A stretch of DNA of 64,000 bases from Nocardiopsis xinjiangensis YIM 90004 (GTDB lineage Bacteria > Actinomycetota > Actinomycetes > Streptosporangiales > Streptosporangiaceae), in NCBI RefSeq assembly GCF_000341145.1, contig NZ_ANBE01000007.1, positions 152,881-216,880 on the forward strand. Reading direction: 5' to 3'. This document shows, one piece after another, positions 1 through 11,305 of the stretch (its first letter is position 1; each line of letters starts with the position of its first letter). A program made the position numbers and the translations under genes. Under the pieces are notes generated by a model. It was given only the letters and a program-made list of their open reading frames with translations. It had not been told where the DNA came from and ran no database searches.

Positions 1-90
1 GTTCCGTGGTGTGCGTGCCCGTTGTGACCCGGAGGCACACCAAGTGTTGGGGTTCTCACCCGGCTGGGGCCCTCAGGAGCGGGTGGGTGG
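1..90. other. Left edge, no gene recognised
   Basis: The first 90 bases lie downstream of the minus-strand gene that ends at 91. Reading frames that cross them have the composition of non-coding GC-rich DNA. I see no convincing gene end or terminator here. Confidence 0.5.
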
Positions 91-1002
91 TCAGTCGGCG
101 GGGGCTTCGCGACGGGGTCGGGGCAGGTCGACCTGGATCCGGCCGTAGTTACGCAGGATGCGTAGACGCTGGATGGTACGCATTCCTTCGCGTTCGATGG
201 TGGCTGCGGTGTCCCAGTGGTCCCAGCAGGCGTCCCAGCCGCCGTCGGAGCGCTGTTGTTCCTCGAAGGCCTGGAAGTTGCGCTCGATCTCGTCGTCGGT
301 GAAGAGCCGGCGGGCGATGTGGTCGGGGTGTTCGGCCAGGTCCAGGGGTGTGTGGACGTGGCCGGTGGCGCGCGGGTGGACGTCGATGACGGCGCGGATC
401 CTGGTGGTGAGCCGGTGGAGGGTCTCCAGGGCGCGCTGCCGGTCGGGGACGTGCTGCAGGAAGTTGCAGAGGGCGATGGCTTGGTGGGGGTCGGTCCATT
501 TGAGGCCGTCGATGTTCTTCCAGCAGTAGGCGGTGGCGGTGTCGCGCCAGGGGTGGGTGATCTGGTGTTTGTGGAGGTATCCGGTGATCATGGCGGTGGT
601 GTCGAGGCGGCTGCCGAAGTCGTGGGTGCGCTGGTACCAGGGTGCGGCTTCGGTGTGTCGGACTCCGGGCAGGACGGCGGGCAGGCCGCCGTCGGGGTTG
701 CCGACGGAGGTGAGGTAGCGGCAGATCCCTGCGGTGTGGGGGCGGGAGAAGGGCCCGAGTTCGTCGAGCAGGCGTAGGGCCAGTTCGACGGCGACGGGTT
801 GGCTGGCGTGGCCGCGTAGGTCGGGGTCGAGGCTGTTGCCGTAGCCGCCGTCGATGTTGCGGTAGGCGGCCAGGGCGGCGCGGACGTTCTCGGCGGGGCC
901 GGCTCGGAAGAGGAAGTCGAATCGGTGTCGGTCGAGCAGCCGCGCGTTGCGCATGGTGAAGTGTTCTGCGGCGTGGAAGGAGTCCCAGGTCACAACGGTC
1001 AT
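91..1002 (-). CDS. Prenyltransferase/squalene-oxidase-repeat-like protein (alpha/alpha barrel)
   Basis: A 303-residue soluble protein whose pattern matches the terpene-cyclase/prenyltransferase alpha-alpha toroid fold common in actinobacterial hypotheticals. The N-terminus has an LLDRHRFDFLF segment, then the repeat-like motifs NIDGGYGNSLDPDLRG and, near the C-terminus, EEQQRSDGGWDACW; glycine-rich turns followed by an aromatic are typical of such repeats. I see no DDXXD or DXDD cyclase motif, so a catalytic role is not shown; related proteins are usually annotated only by fold. An in-frame ATG 54 bases upstream (1056) is possible, but conservation begins at the VTWDSF segment just after the ATG at 1002. 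Neither start has a good Shine-Dalgarno. It follows the DUF2784 gene on the same strand by 63 bases, so the two may be co-transcribed. The substrate is unknown. Confidence 0.7.
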   Translation of the reverse strand: MTVVTWDSFHAAEHFTMRNARLLDRHRFDFLFRAGPAENVRAALAAYRNIDGGYGNSLDPDLRGHASQPVAVELALRLLDELGPFSRPHTAGICRYLTSVGNPDGGLPAVLPGVRHTEAAPWYQRTHDFGSRLDTTAMITGYLHKHQITHPWRDTATAYCWKNIDGLKWTDPHQAIALCNFLQHVPDRQRALETLHRLTTRIRAVIDVHPRATGHVHTPLDLAEHPDHIARRLFTDDEIERNFQAFEEQQRSDGGWDACWDHWDTAATIEREGMRTIQRLRILRNYGRIQVDLPRPRREAPAD

Positions 1003-1065
1003 GTTTCGACGGTATGTCCGGGTGCGGTGGGGGTGAACTGCTCGCGCGGAATCCATGCGCGGTTT

Positions 1066-1473
1066 TTACTTGCGTGGTGTGGTGCCGTCGGTGTCGTGGT
1101 TCCGGAGGGTGGGTCCGCGGCCTCGTCGCCACAGGACGAACAAGCCGATCCAGGAGATGGCGACGCTCACTCCCACGAGGAATTGTGCGGTGAGGGCGTG
1201 TTCCTGGGGGTAGATGATGCCGGTGAGGTAGTAGTCGATGAAACCCACGTCGCCCATACCGTCCTGGCCGGCGTTGACGCGTCCCCAGTTCTCGACGTAG
1301 GTGAGGGGGCATCTCCAGCCGATGATGTTGATGGCGAGGGCGTAGGCGGCGACGGGCAGGTGGAGCCAGAACATGCGGGGCCACAGCCAGGCGAGGAAGC
1401 CTCCCAGGGTCACATGGACGAGGAAGGCGAAGTGGAGGATCATCGCTATTTCGCCGATCACCTGGTAGAGCAT
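1066..1473 (-). CDS. DUF2784 family membrane protein
   Basis: A 135-residue integral membrane protein. Four hydrophobic segments are visible (roughly residues 5-28, 33-55, 80-95 and 97-115). The middle carries the family signature: WLHLPVAAYALAINIIGWRCPLTYVENWGR, with CPLT followed by an acidic-aromatic pair, and later GFIDYYLTGIIYP. These match DUF2784, a family of small membrane proteins with no assigned biochemical role. It lies downstream of gltD on the same strand but a strong hairpin at 1582-1618 separates them, so it probably has its own promoter. It may form a unit with the prenyltransferase-like gene that follows. Family membership is fairly sure; function is unknown. Confidence 0.8.
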   Translation of the reverse strand: MLYQVIGEIAMILHFAFLVHVTLGGFLAWLWPRMFWLHLPVAAYALAINIIGWRCPLTYVENWGRVNAGQDGMGDVGFIDYYLTGIIYPQEHALTAQFLVGVSVAISWIGLFVLWRRGRGPTLRNHDTDGTTPRK

Positions 1474-1581
1474 CGTCCGGTTTCCTCGTCGGAGCGAGTG
1501 TTCGGGTGGAGTTCTACGTCTTCAGTATCCCAGCCGCTTCCTGTCCCGGCCAAGTGTTCACGTGCTCGCGGTGACGGCGTG

Positions 1582-1618
1582 GCGCCGGGCGCGGGGACTG
1601 CTCCCCTGCGCCCGGCGC
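1582..1618 (-). terminator. Terminator-like hairpin after gltBD
   Basis: Eleven-base arms GCGCCGGGCGC (1582-1592) and GCGCCCGGCGC (1608-1618) pair perfectly, with an inner GGGG/CCCC extension. It lies 25-61 bases past the gltD stop on the minus strand. There is no U-tract, as is usual for actinomycetes. Confidence 0.7.
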
Positions 1619-1642
1619 GCCTGTGCGGTGTGGCCGTTCCCC

Positions 1643-3097
<1,455 letters not shown>

Positions 3098-3124
3098 GGT
3101 GCTCCTCCTTTCGTGGTTCGTGCT

Positions 3125-6100
3125 CTAGGACTGTGCTGAGGCCATGACGGCCTCGTCGACGTCGCGGCCCTCGCGTTCGGCCTCGGCCTGGGCGAGCAGG
3201 ACCCGCTTGTAGTCGCGGGGCATGACTTTGCTGATGCGGGCGAGTGCGGCGTCGCCGCCGTCGAGGAGGCGTCGGGCGACGGTGGAGCCGGTCTCGTCGC
3301 GGTGCCTGGTGAGGATGGCGGTGAGGAAGTCGCGGTCCTCGTGGGTGAGGTCCTCGATCTCGACCATTTCGCCGTTGACGCGTTCGGGGTCGAGGTCGAG
3401 GACGTAGGCGGTGCCACCGGACATGCCTGCGGCGAAGTTGCGGCCGGTGCGGCCGAGGACGACGGCGCGGCCGCCGGTCATGTATTCGCAGCCGTGGTCG
3501 CCGATGCCTTCGACGACGGCGGTGGCGCCGGAGTTGCGGACGCAGAAGCGTTCGCCGACGATGCCGCGGATGTGGATCTGTCCGGAGGTGGCGCCGTAGC
3601 CGATGACGTTGCCGGCGATGATGTGTTCTTCGGCGGCGAGGGTGGAGGTCCGGGCGGGGCGCACGGTGATGCGTCCGCCGGACAGGCCCTTGCCGACGTA
3701 GTCGTTGGCGTCGCCGGACAGGCGCATGGTGATGCCCTTGGGCACGAAGGCGCCGAAGGACTGCCCGGCCGATCCGGTGAAGGTGATGTCGATGGTGTCG
3801 TCGGGCAGGCCCTGGGCACCGTGTCGTTTGGTGACCTCGTGGCCGAGCATGGTGCCGACGGTGCGGTTGACGTTGCGTACGGGCAGTTCGAGGGTGACGG
3901 GTTCGGCGAAGTCGAGTGCGCCCTCGGCCAGTTGGACGAGGGTGTGGTCCAGGGCCTTCTCCAGGCCGTGGTCCTGGCCGCGGACCTGGCGGCGGTGGTC
4001 GCCGTCCCAGGGGTCGATGGCGGCCAGGACGGGTGACAGGTCCAGACCCTGGGCCTTCCAGTGGTCGACGGCGTCGGCGGTCTCGAGGTTCTCGACGGCG
4101 CCGATGGCTTCGTCGAGGCTGCGGAAGCCGAGTCGGGCGAGGTACTCGCGGACCTCTTGGGCGATGAACTCGAAGAAGTTCACGACGTGGTCGGCCTGGC
4201 CGGAGTAGCGTTCGCGCAGGTCCGGGTTCTGGGTGGCCACGCCGACGGGGCAGGTGTCGAGGTGGCAGACGCGCATCATGACGCAGCCGGAGACGATGAG
4301 GGGCGCGGTCGCGAACCCGTACTCCTCGGCGCCCAGGAGAGCGGCGATGACGACGTCGCGTCCGGTTTTCATCTGTCCGTCGGTCTGGACGACGATGCGG
4401 TCGCGCAGGCCGTTGAGCAGCAGGGTCTGCTGGGTCTCGGCGAGACCGATCTCCCAGGGGGTGCCGGCGTGCTTGAGGGAGGTCAGCGGTGAGGCGCCGG
4501 TTCCTCCGTCGTGGCCGGAGACGAGGACGACGTCGGCGTGGGCCTTGGACACTCCGGCTGCGACGGTGCCCACGCCCGCTTCGGAGACCAGTTTGACGTG
4601 TACTCGTGCGGACGGGTTGGCGTTCTTGAGGTCGTGGATGAGTTGGGCGAGGTCCTCGATGGAGTAGATGTCGTGGTGGGGCGGCGGGGAGATGAGTCCG
4701 ACGCCGGGGGTGGAGTGCCGGGTGCCGGCGACCCACGGGTAGACCTTGTGGCCGGGCAGTTGTCCGCCTTCGCCGGGTTTGGCGCCTTGGGCCACCTTGA
4801 TCTGGATGTCGTCGGCGTTGGTGAGGTAGTGGGAGGTGACGCCGAAGCGGCCGGAGGCGACCTGTTTGATGGCGCTGCGCCGGAGGTCGCCGTTGGCGTC
4901 GCGGGTGAAGCGGTCGGGGTCTTCGCCGCCTTCGCCGGTGTTGGACTTGGCGCCGAGGCGGTTCATGGCGATGGCGAGGGTCTCGTGTGCCTCGGCGGAG
5001 ATGGAGCCGTAGGACATGGCGCCGGTGGAGAAGCGCGTGACGATGTCGGAGACCGGTTCGACCTCTTCGACCGGGACCGGCTGTCGCAGGCCTTCCTTGA
5101 AGCGCAGGAGCCCGCGCAGGGTCATGAGCTGTTCGGCCTGGTCGTCGATCTTGTCGGTGTACTCCTTGAAGATCTCGTAGGAGCGGGTCTTCGTGGAGTG
5201 TTGGAGTTTGAAGACGGTCTCTGGGTTGAAGAGGTGCGGTTCGCCCTCTCGGCGCCACTGGTACTCGCCGCCGACCTCGAGGCGGCGGTGGGCGCCGGCG
5301 TTGACGGCGTGGGCGCGGCGGTGGCGGACGGCGACCTCTTCGGCCAGGACGTCGAAGCCGACGCCGCCGAGGCGGGAGGTGGTTCCGGTGAAGCACCGGT
5401 CGATGACGTCGTGGCCGAGCCCGAGGGCCTCGAAGATCTGGGCGCCGGTGTAGGAGCCGACGGTGGAGACGCCGATCTTGGACATGATCTTGAGGACACC
5501 CTTGGCGTAGGCCTTGAGGGTGTTGTGGACGGCCTGGTCGGCGTCGATGCCGCCGAGTCGGCCGCTCTCGACCATGTCGCGGACGGTCTCCAGGGCCAGG
5601 TACGGGTTGACGGCGGAGGCGCCGTAGCCGAGGAGGAGGGCGACGTGGTGGCATTCGCGCATGTCGGCGGCTTCGACGATGAGTCCGACCTCGGTGCGGG
5701 TCTTCTCGCGTACGAGGTGGTGGTGGACGGAGCCGGTGAGCAGCAGTGAGGGGATGGGTGCGCGTTCGGTGTCGACACCGCGGTCGCTGAGGACGATGAT
5801 GCGGGCGCCGTCGGCGATGGCGCGGTCGGTCTCGGTGTTGATCTGGTCGAGTCGCCGGTCGAGTGCGCGGCCGCCGCCGTCGACGGGGTAGGTGCCGTCG
5901 ACGGTGTGGGTCCTCAGTGCGGGGTTGCTCTGTCCTGCGGCGATGACCGCGGCGAGTTCGGCCTGGTCGAGGACGGGTGTGGGCAGGGACAGGCGTTGGG
6001 TGTCGGTGGGGTCCGAGGAGAGGAGGTTGCCCTCGGCGCCGAGGAGGGTTCCGAGGCTGGTGACCATCTCCTCGCGGATCGCGTCCAGCGGTGGGTTGGT

Positions 6101-7681
6101 GACCTGTGCGAAGTGTTGGCTGAAGTAGTCGAAGATCTGCCGGGAGCGGTCGGAGAGGGCCGCGACCGGGGTGTCGGTGCCCATGGAGCCGATGGGTTCG
6201 GCGCCGGTGCGGGCCATCGGTGTGAGGATGATGCGGAGCTCTTCCTCGGTGTAGCCGAAGGTCTGCTGGGCGAGGTCGATCTGCTCGGTCCGGGCGGGTT
6301 CGGCCGCGGGCAGGTCGGTGAGGCGGGTGATGCCGTTGTCGACCCAGTCCCGGTAAGGGTGCTGGGCGGCGAGTTCGGCCTTGATCTCCTCGTCCTCGAT
6401 GATGCGGCCCTGCTCGGTGTCGACCACGAAGATGCGGCCGGGCTGGAGGCGGCCCTTGCGCACGATGGTGGCGGGGTCGATGTCCAGGACGCCGGCTTCG
6501 GAGGCCAGGACCACGAGGCCGTCGTCGGTGACCCAGTAGCGGCCGGGGCGCAGTCCGTTGCGGTCCAGGACGGAGCCGACGACGGTGCCGTCGGTGAAGG
6601 AGACGGAGGCGGGTCCGTCCCAGGGTTCCATGAGGGTGGAGTGGTACTCGTAGAAGGCCCGCACGTCCGGGTCCATCTCGGTGTGCTTCTCCCAGGGTTC
6701 CGGGATCATCATGAGGACGGCGTGCGGCAGGGTGCGTCCGCCCAGGTGGAGCAGTTCCAGAGTGTCGTCGAAGGAGGCGGTGTCGGAGTCCTCCGGGTCG
6801 ACGATCGGGAACAGGCGGTCGAGAGGGCCGGGGACGAGGTCGCTGGCGAGCTTGGCTTCGCGCGAGCGCATCATGTTGCGGTTGCCCTTGACGGTGTTGA
6901 TCTCGCCGTTGTGGGCGACGTACCGGAAGGGGTGGGCCAGCGGCCAGGACGGGAAGGTGTTGGTGGAGAACCGGGAGTGGACCAGGCCCAGGCCGGAGGT
7001 GTAGCGCCGGTCGGACAGGTCGGGGAAGAACGGTTCGAGCTGGGGTGTGGTGAGCATGCCCTTGTAGGCGATGGTGCGCGGGGACAGGCTCGGGAAGTAG
7101 ACGTCGGTCTCGTGTTCGGCACGCTTGCGGACGCAGTAGGCGTGGCGCTCGAGGTCGATCCCGGTGAGGCCCTCGGTGGCGGTGCCCTTGGTGCCGGTGA
7201 TGAAGAGCTGCCCGAAGTGGGGCATGGTTTCGCGGGCTGCGGGGCCTGCGTAGTCGGGTTCGGTGGGCACCTCGCGCCAACCGAGCAGGGTCAGGCCCTC
7301 GTCGGCGACGATGGCGTCGATGGTGGCGACGGCCCGGGCGCGTTCGGTCGCGTCGGCGGGCAGGAAACCGATGCCGGTGGCGTAGGCGCCGGCCTCGGGG
7401 AGGGGGAAGTCGCAGACCTCGGTGTACAGGTCGTGGGGCACCTGGGTGAGGATGCCGGCGCCGTCGCCGTCGTCGGGGTCGGCCCCGGCGGCGCCTCGGT
7501 GGTCGAGGTTGCGCAGGACGGTGAGTGCCTTCTCGACGATGTCGTGGCCGCGGCGGCCGTTGAGGTCGGCGACGAACCCGACGCCGCAGGCGTCGTGTTC
7601 GAAGGTGGGGTCGTACAGGCCCTGGGTGGTGGGTTCCGCGTTCGTTCGGACGGACGAACGCCGCGCCTGAGCAGCGGGCAT
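3125..7681 (-). CDS. gltB: Glutamate synthase (NADPH) large subunit
   Basis: A 1518-residue alpha subunit of glutamate synthase. The N-terminal class-II glutamine amidotransferase domain releases ammonia, which travels to the FMN/[3Fe-4S] synthase domain and reacts with 2-oxoglutarate. The ATG at 7681 has an AGGAGG seven bases upstream; the open frame runs 50 codons further but that part looks non-coding. The context HDACGVGF puts the catalytic cysteine at residue 32, so a 31-residue propeptide must be removed to expose Cys1, as in characterised GltB proteins. The cluster motif [15 protein letters not shown] provides the three cysteines of the [3Fe-4S] centre. The C-terminal GXGXG beta-helix repeats (for example [10 protein letters not shown]) are also present. 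It is followed by gltD. The long upstream region with inverted repeats (7682-8216) probably holds its promoter. Confidence 0.97.
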   Translation of the reverse strand: MPAAQARRSSVRTNAEPTTQGLYDPTFEHDACGVGFVADLNGRRGHDIVEKALTVLRNLDHRGAAGADPDDGDGAGILTQVPHDLYTEVCDFPLPEAGAYATGIGFLPADATERARAVATIDAIVADEGLTLLGWREVPTEPDYAGPAARETMPHFGQLFITGTKGTATEGLTGIDLERHAYCVRKRAEHETDVYFPSLSPRTIAYKGMLTTPQLEPFFPDLSDRRYTSGLGLVHSRFSTNTFPSWPLAHPFRYVAHNGEINTVKGNRNMMRSREAKLASDLVPGPLDRLFPIVDPEDSDTASFDDTLELLHLGGRTLPHAVLMMIPEPWEKHTEMDPDVRAFYEYHSTLMEPWDGPASVSFTDGTVVGSVLDRNGLRPGRYWVTDDGLVVLASEAGVLDIDPATIVRKGRLQPGRIFVVDTEQGRIIEDEEIKAELAAQHPYRDWVDNGITRLTDLPAAEPARTEQIDLAQQTFGYTEEELRIILTPMARTGAEPIGSMGTDTPVAALSDRSRQIFDYFSQHFAQVTNPPLDAIREEMVTSLGTLLGAEGNLLSSDPTDTQRLSLPTPVLDQAELAAVIAAGQSNPALRTHTVDGTYPVDGGGRALDRRLDQINTETDRAIADGARIIVLSDRGVDTERAPIPSLLLTGSVHHHLVREKTRTEVGLIVEAADMRECHHVALLLGYGASAVNPYLALETVRDMVESGRLGGIDADQAVHNTLKAYAKGVLKIMSKIGVSTVGSYTGAQIFEALGLGHDVIDRCFTGTTSRLGGVGFDVLAEEVAVRHRRAHAVNAGAHRRLEVGGEYQWRREGEPHLFNPETVFKLQHSTKTRSYEIFKEYTDKIDDQAEQLMTLRGLLRFKEGLRQPVPVEEVEPVSDIVTRFSTGAMSYGSISAEAHETLAIAMNRLGAKSNTGEGGEDPDRFTRDANGDLRRSAIKQVASGRFGVTSHYLTNADDIQIKVAQGAKPGEGGQLPGHKVYPWVAGTRHSTPGVGLISPPPHHDIYSIEDLAQLIHDLKNANPSARVHVKLVSEAGVGTVAAGVSKAHADVVLVSGHDGGTGASPLTSLKHAGTPWEIGLAETQQTLLLNGLRDRIVVQTDGQMKTGRDVVIAALLGAEEYGFATAPLIVSGCVMMRVCHLDTCPVGVATQNPDLRERYSGQADHVVNFFEFIAQEVREYLARLGFRSLDEAIGAVENLETADAVDHWKAQGLDLSPVLAAIDPWDGDHRRQVRGQDHGLEKALDHTLVQLAEGALDFAEPVTLELPVRNVNRTVGTMLGHEVTKRHGAQGLPDDTIDITFTGSAGQSFGAFVPKGITMRLSGDANDYVGKGLSGGRITVRPARTSTLAAEEHIIAGNVIGYGATSGQIHIRGIVGERFCVRNSGATAVVEGIGDHGCEYMTGGRAVVLGRTGRNFAAGMSGGTAYVLDLDPERVNGEMVEIEDLTHEDRDFLTAILTRHRDETGSTVARRLLDGGDAALARISKVMPRDYKRVLLAQAEAEREGRDVDEAVMASAQS

Positions 7682-7844
7682 GTGCCCTCCTGTCGTCTTG
7701 GGTCGGCTTCGTGAAAAGCGCATCCGGGACGACATTGGCCCTGCTGCGTACGTTCTGTTGTGACTCCACGTGTGGTGGAGCGGCCACCGGGGTGGTGGGG
7801 TTCCGCGTCGGTCGGTCGCCCGTCGTGCCACCTGGGAAGGCCGG

Positions 7845-7858
7845 TCACGTCCTCGTGA
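7845..7858. promoter_or_regulatory. Inverted repeat TCACG-N4-CGTGA, copy 1
   Basis: The sequence TCACGTCCTCGTGA has perfect five-base arms. It shares arms and spacing with copy 2 at 8116-8129. It lies about 165 bases upstream of the gltB start, followed within 10 bases by GGTGACGGGTCACC, a second small inverted repeat. It is a candidate regulator site; the regulator is unknown. Confidence 0.35.
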
Positions 7859-8112
7859 GGCCGGTGGTGACGGGTCACCGCCTGCGGGCGGGCTCCGGGT
7901 TCTCTGGTCCCTGGTGGTTCGTACCCGGTGTCGGTCCGCGACGCGAATCGCGGATCCGACCCTGCGGTTCGTTCCACGGAGGGACTACGTTAAACCATCC
8001 GCAGCGGTCAGAGCCCCGAGGGGTTGTCGGAACCGCTTCGGGCGCAGCGGTCTCCCGAGAACCGAAATCCCATGCTACTCATCAGTAGGGAGTGTCCCGG
8101 AAGCGGGTCGGC

Positions 8113-8132
8113 ATCTCACGCATGCGTGAGAT
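8113..8132. promoter_or_regulatory. 20-bp perfect palindrome (operator candidate)
   Basis: ATCTCACGCATGCGTGAGAT is a perfect 20-base palindrome centred 94 bases before the ATG at 8217. Its core TCACG-CATG-CGTGA matches copy 1 upstream of gltB. A perfect palindrome of this length in non-coding DNA is unlikely by chance and suggests a dimeric repressor or activator site. Confidence 0.5.
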
Positions 8133-8216
8133 TCCCCTCATAGGCGTGCTACCTGGCCGATGAGCACCTGACCTGCACAGCCGTGCCGGGTTCCGGGGCG
8201 TGGGAACATCGGTGCC

Positions 8217-9971
8217 ATGGCAGCAGAGCACACCCCGGCCGCGGCGCCGGGCACCGACGACCCCGTCTCCGGCACCGACACCGAACAGGAACGGTCCGGC
8301 ACCGGTGGCGCCCCCTGGCCCGAACCGGCTCGGGAGCTGCTGCGCGAACGCGGGGTGGACGCCCCGCGGGCCCGCCGGGTGGTGGAGCTGCTGGCGGACG
8401 GGCGCCCCTGGCGGGCCAACGAGCTGGTGCGGGTCTCCGCGGTGGCGCACGCGGTGGTCGCGGAGCTGCTGCGCGGGCTCGTGGCCTGCGGTGAGGCCCG
8501 TGAGGAGGAGGGCGCGGTCCGCTTGGTCCGCCCCCGCGACTACGCGGGCGCGCCCGTGCCGACGGCGGCCGACCCGGTCGCGCATCTGGTGCCGGAGCAT
8601 GCCGGGGTCCTGGCGGAGCTGGAGCGTGCGGTGGCCGAGGGGCCCGCCTCCGACCTGAACCTGGACCACGTGGCCGCGACCGCCGAGACGGCGCTGCGGC
8701 GGGCCCTGTTCCTGGCCGCCCGTTTCGACCTGGAGGGACGCACGGTCCTGTGTGTGGGAGACCACGATCTGACGTCGGTGGCGCTCACGCTGGTCCTTCC
8801 CGGGGCCCGGGCGGTGGTGGTGGACCTGGACGAGCGCGTACTGGCCCACATCGACGCCTCGGCCGACCGTCTGGGGCTGGACATCGCCACCCACAGCGCG
8901 GACCTGCGTCTGGGCTTGCCGCCGGCGCTGCACGGGGTGGCCGAGGCGGTCTTCACCGATCCGCCCTACACCCCCGACGGGGTGGAGCTGTTCGTGCGCC
9001 GGGGCTTGGAGGGCATGGTCGATCCGCGCCGGGGCCGGGTACTGGTGGCCTACGGGGTGAGTGAGACCACACCCCGGTTGGCGGCGGCGACCCAGGCGCG
9101 GTTCTCCCGCCTGGAGCTGCTGGTGGAGGCGTTGTGGCCGGACTTCAACCGGTACCACGGCGCGGAGTCGATCGGCGCGGCCTCGGACCTGTACGTGCTG
9201 CGCCCACTGGCGCGGTCGCTCCCCTCCGCCGGCGGGGAGGACGCCCGGGTCTACAGCCAGGGCGCCAACGCCCGCGAGGCGCGTGTGGGCGGCGATCCGG
9301 AGCGGGCCGGGGCCGTGCTCGCGCGTGCGTCCGAGGGGGCCGACGGGCAGGGATCGGAACCGTTGCTGGTGGGATCGTGGCCGCGAGGTTTCGAGGGCGC
9401 GGGCCGGGTGCGGTTGTCCACGTGGATGAAGGCGCCGGGGTCGGCGCACGCACACGTGGTGGTGGATCTGACCGGCGGATGGGAACGCCTGGCCCCGCGT
9501 GCGGCGTTGGCAGCGCCCCTGGGGACGGCGGCGGTGGACGTGTTGGTGCCCTCGTCGTCGGCGTGGGTGCGGGACCGGGCCGGCCAGGAAGCGTTCCGGT
9601 CGTTGGTGGAGCCGCGGTTCGGTGTGCGGTTCCTGCGGGGGTTCGGTGCGAACGACCTGACGTGTGTGCGGCTGACGGTGCCGGGCACGGAGGCCGGGAG
9701 CGACCCGGCCGGGGCGTTGACGGCTCACGTGCAAGGGCGTGCGCACGGCACTCTGACCTCGACACTGCGTGCGGGGCTCATCGAGGTGACCGCGGCTCTG
9801 GGGCGGCCGGTGAACAAACGCACCGCCCGGCACGGTGTGGCCCGTGCACCGGGGTGGGTGCGCGGGCACACGGTGGTGGATCTGCCGGAGCACCGGCTGC
9901 GGGACCTGCCGCGGGTCTGCGCGGAGCTCCTGGCCCAGGTCGAGGAGGGGGCCGACCGGTCAGGTCACTGA
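8217..9971 (+). CDS. Bis-aminopropyl spermidine synthase (BpsA/DUF43) family protein with C-terminal extension
   Basis: A 584-residue protein. Residues about 35-105 look like a winged-helix domain. Residues about 120-335 match the PF01861/DUF43 Rossmann aminopropyltransferase of BpsA, the enzyme that makes branched-chain polyamines from spermidine and decarboxylated SAM in thermophiles. Visible motifs are VLCVGDHDLTS (178-187), DLDERVLAHID and TDPPYTPDGVELFVRRG (247-263). The thermophile enzyme has a GDDD acidic motif here; this protein has GDHD at 181-184, so an acidic residue is replaced by histidine. Residues about 340-584 form an extra region not recognised, with strands such as AHVVVDLTGGWERL and AVDVLVPSSSAWVRD that hint at a second folded domain. 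The start has no strong Shine-Dalgarno. The 3' end overlaps the convergent gene by 7 bases. Polyamine transfer is inferred from the family, not shown. Confidence 0.7.
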   Translation: MAAEHTPAAAPGTDDPVSGTDTEQERSGTGGAPWPEPARELLRERGVDAPRARRVVELLADGRPWRANELVRVSAVAHAVVAELLRGLVACGEAREEEGAVRLVRPRDYAGAPVPTAADPVAHLVPEHAGVLAELERAVAEGPASDLNLDHVAATAETALRRALFLAARFDLEGRTVLCVGDHDLTSVALTLVLPGARAVVVDLDERVLAHIDASADRLGLDIATHSADLRLGLPPALHGVAEAVFTDPPYTPDGVELFVRRGLEGMVDPRRGRVLVAYGVSETTPRLAAATQARFSRLELLVEALWPDFNRYHGAESIGAASDLYVLRPLARSLPSAGGEDARVYSQGANAREARVGGDPERAGAVLARASEGADGQGSEPLLVGSWPRGFEGAGRVRLSTWMKAPGSAHAHVVVDLTGGWERLAPRAALAAPLGTAAVDVLVPSSSAWVRDRAGQEAFRSLVEPRFGVRFLRGFGANDLTCVRLTVPGTEAGSDPAGALTAHVQGRAHGTLTSTLRAGLIEVTAALGRPVNKRTARHGVARAPGWVRGHTVVDLPEHRLRDLPRVCAELLAQVEEGADRSGH

Positions 9972-11038
9972 CCGGGGCCGGGCTCCTGCACGGGGGGTTC
10001 CTCGAGCGGGGGCCCCTCCTGTACGGGCGGGTCGGCCTCACCGGCGCCGCCCCCACCGGTTCCGGCACCGCCGTCGCCGGTTCCGGCACTGCCCCCACCG
10101 GTTCCGGCACCGCCGTCGCCGGGGGCGCCTTCCTCGGCCCCGGTTCCGCCGCCCTGCTCGGATTCGGAGGGCTCGCGCAGTTCCACGAGACGCCGGTAGA
10201 GCGGGTCGCGGAAGTTGGCCAGGGCCACGAGCGGGCTGGAGAGGGTCACTCGTTCGTCCACGGACTCCGATTCCTCGGGCTGGACCCACACCACGACCAG
10301 ATAGTGGCCGCTGATGATGGCGTCGGCAGCGCCGTAGCCCTCGCCGAGGCGGTCGAAGGGCTCCTCACCGGAAGGGGCCAGCACGAAGCCGGGACCCGCG
10401 GGGGACTCTTCCCCGCCGGTCTCCTCCTCGGAGTCGGTCAGTTCCATGGCCGCGGCCACGTCCTGAGAGGCCCCGGTGTCGGCGAGGTTGAAGACGGCGG
10501 CCACACCGAAGTAGGCGTCGGAGACGTAGGTGGCACGCCCGGCCTGGGTGCAGTCGGCCGCAGCGAGGGCGTCCTGGACCTGCGTGCCCCAGACCGCTTC
10601 GCCGCAGTCCTCGGTCAGGTCGGAGTCGCGCAGGGTGAAGTCGATGCTCTGGCTGGAGATCTCCTCGTTGTTGCGCTCGAACAGTTCGCCCTCGTTGAGG
10701 GGGCGCTGGTCGTCCTCGCGCGAGTTCAGCACCCGGTTCATCTCGCTGCTGTCGTTCGGACGCAGGGAGTAGAGGGCGGGGCGGGTCTCCGGGGCGGCCT
10801 CGGCGGCGTCCCCTCCTCCGCCGCGCTGGACCACGAGCACCACGCCGAGCGCGATGAGGACGAGGGCGAGAGCGCCCACCAGGATCTTCAGGCCGGGGCC
10901 GAAGCGTGGGGGCTCTTTCCGACGGCTTCCGGATCGGCGTTGGTTCTCGCGCGGGGAACGCTCGGCCTGTCCCGTGTCGGACTCGCTGTTCTTCCTTCGG
11001 CGCCCGGGACCGGGCTCCGACGGTTCAGAAGGGGACAC
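9965..11038 (-). CDS. Membrane-anchored exported protein, paralogue A
   Basis: A 357-residue protein of unknown function. It has a basic, Ser/Arg-rich cytoplasmic tail (1-49), one membrane segment (about 50-70), an extracytoplasmic domain and a Gly-rich tail of GAGTGGG-type repeats. The domain contains DCGEAVWGTQVQDALAAADC, a pair of cysteines about 20 residues apart, then ATYVSDAYFGVAAVFNL, then SGHYLVVVWVQ. The same order occurs in the neighbouring gene 11306-12487, so the two are tandem paralogues. I chose the GTG at 11038 because AGGAAAGG lies nine bases upstream and the longer frame before it has non-coding composition. A strong hairpin at 11246-11278 separates the paralogues, so each is probably transcribed alone. 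Topology suggests a cell-envelope role; no enzymatic motif is visible. Confidence 0.75.
   Translation of the reverse strand: MSPSEPSEPGPGRRRKNSESDTGQAERSPRENQRRSGSRRKEPPRFGPGLKILVGALALVLIALGVVLVVQRGGGGDAAEAAPETRPALYSLRPNDSSEMNRVLNSREDDQRPLNEGELFERNNEEISSQSIDFTLRDSDLTEDCGEAVWGTQVQDALAAADCTQAGRATYVSDAYFGVAAVFNLADTGASQDVAAAMELTDSEEETGGEESPAGPGFVLAPSGEEPFDRLGEGYGAADAIISGHYLVVVWVQPEESESVDERVTLSSPLVALANFRDPLYRRLVELREPSESEQGGGTGAEEGAPGDGGAGTGGGSAGTGDGGAGTGGGGAGEADPPVQEGPPLEEPPVQEPGPGQ
10049..10122. repeat. 42-bp tandem repeat inside paralogue A
   Basis: A 42-base unit starting GCCCCCACCGGTTCCGGCAC at 10049 recurs at 10091 for about 32 bases. It encodes the Gly/Thr/Ala-rich C-terminal tail of the protein, and probably expands or contracts by slippage. 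It is a coding repeat, not an array of spacers. Confidence 0.75.
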
Positions 11039-11245
11039 CCGATTGGACCTTTCCTCGGATTCTCGGGCCGCCGTCGGCACGGGGGGTGCGGGGCGGGCCC
11101 GGGTTCGCTCAGGGCTGGGCACGGGGTCCGGCCCCGGCCTCGGACGACCCTCGCGGGCGGGTCGATCTGACCGTGATCCTATCGGGGCGTCGGAGGGCCC
11201 CGGACAACCCCGGTCCGCCGGGCTTCTCCGGGCCTGCATGCAGAA

Positions 11246-11278
11246 GGCCCCCGGGAAGCGGTGTGCTTTCCGGGGGCC
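11246..11278 (-). terminator. Strong terminator hairpin after paralogue B
   Basis: Fourteen-base arms (11246-11259 and 11265-11278) pair with one G-U wobble around a five-base loop. It begins 27 bases after the stop of the minus-strand gene 11306-12487 and separates it from the downstream paralogue. Confidence 0.8.
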
Positions 11279-11305
11279 GGGCGGGGCGGGAGCGGGCGTG
11301 CTGTC

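Larger units (their letters stand above)
7682..8216. other. Divergent control region between gltB and the polyamine-synthase-like gene
   Basis: A 535-base stretch without a credible gene; frames crossing it on both strands read as non-coding. It separates two divergently transcribed genes and so should hold both promoters. It contains two copies of TCACG-N4-CGTGA (7845-7858 and 8116-8129, the second inside a 20-base perfect palindrome) and a GGTGAC-GG-GTCACC inverted repeat at 7866-7879. I could not pick out convincing -35/-10 pairs. Confidence 0.6.

Noticed and set aside
5906..7714. A 602-codon plus-strand frame opposite gltB
   Set aside because: Gly/Val/Asp/Ala-rich composition is that of an antisense shadow; gltB is certain on the other strand.
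10049..10122. Tandem repeat as a possible CRISPR or regulatory array
   Set aside because: The units are contiguous, in frame and code for a Gly-rich tail; there are no spacers.
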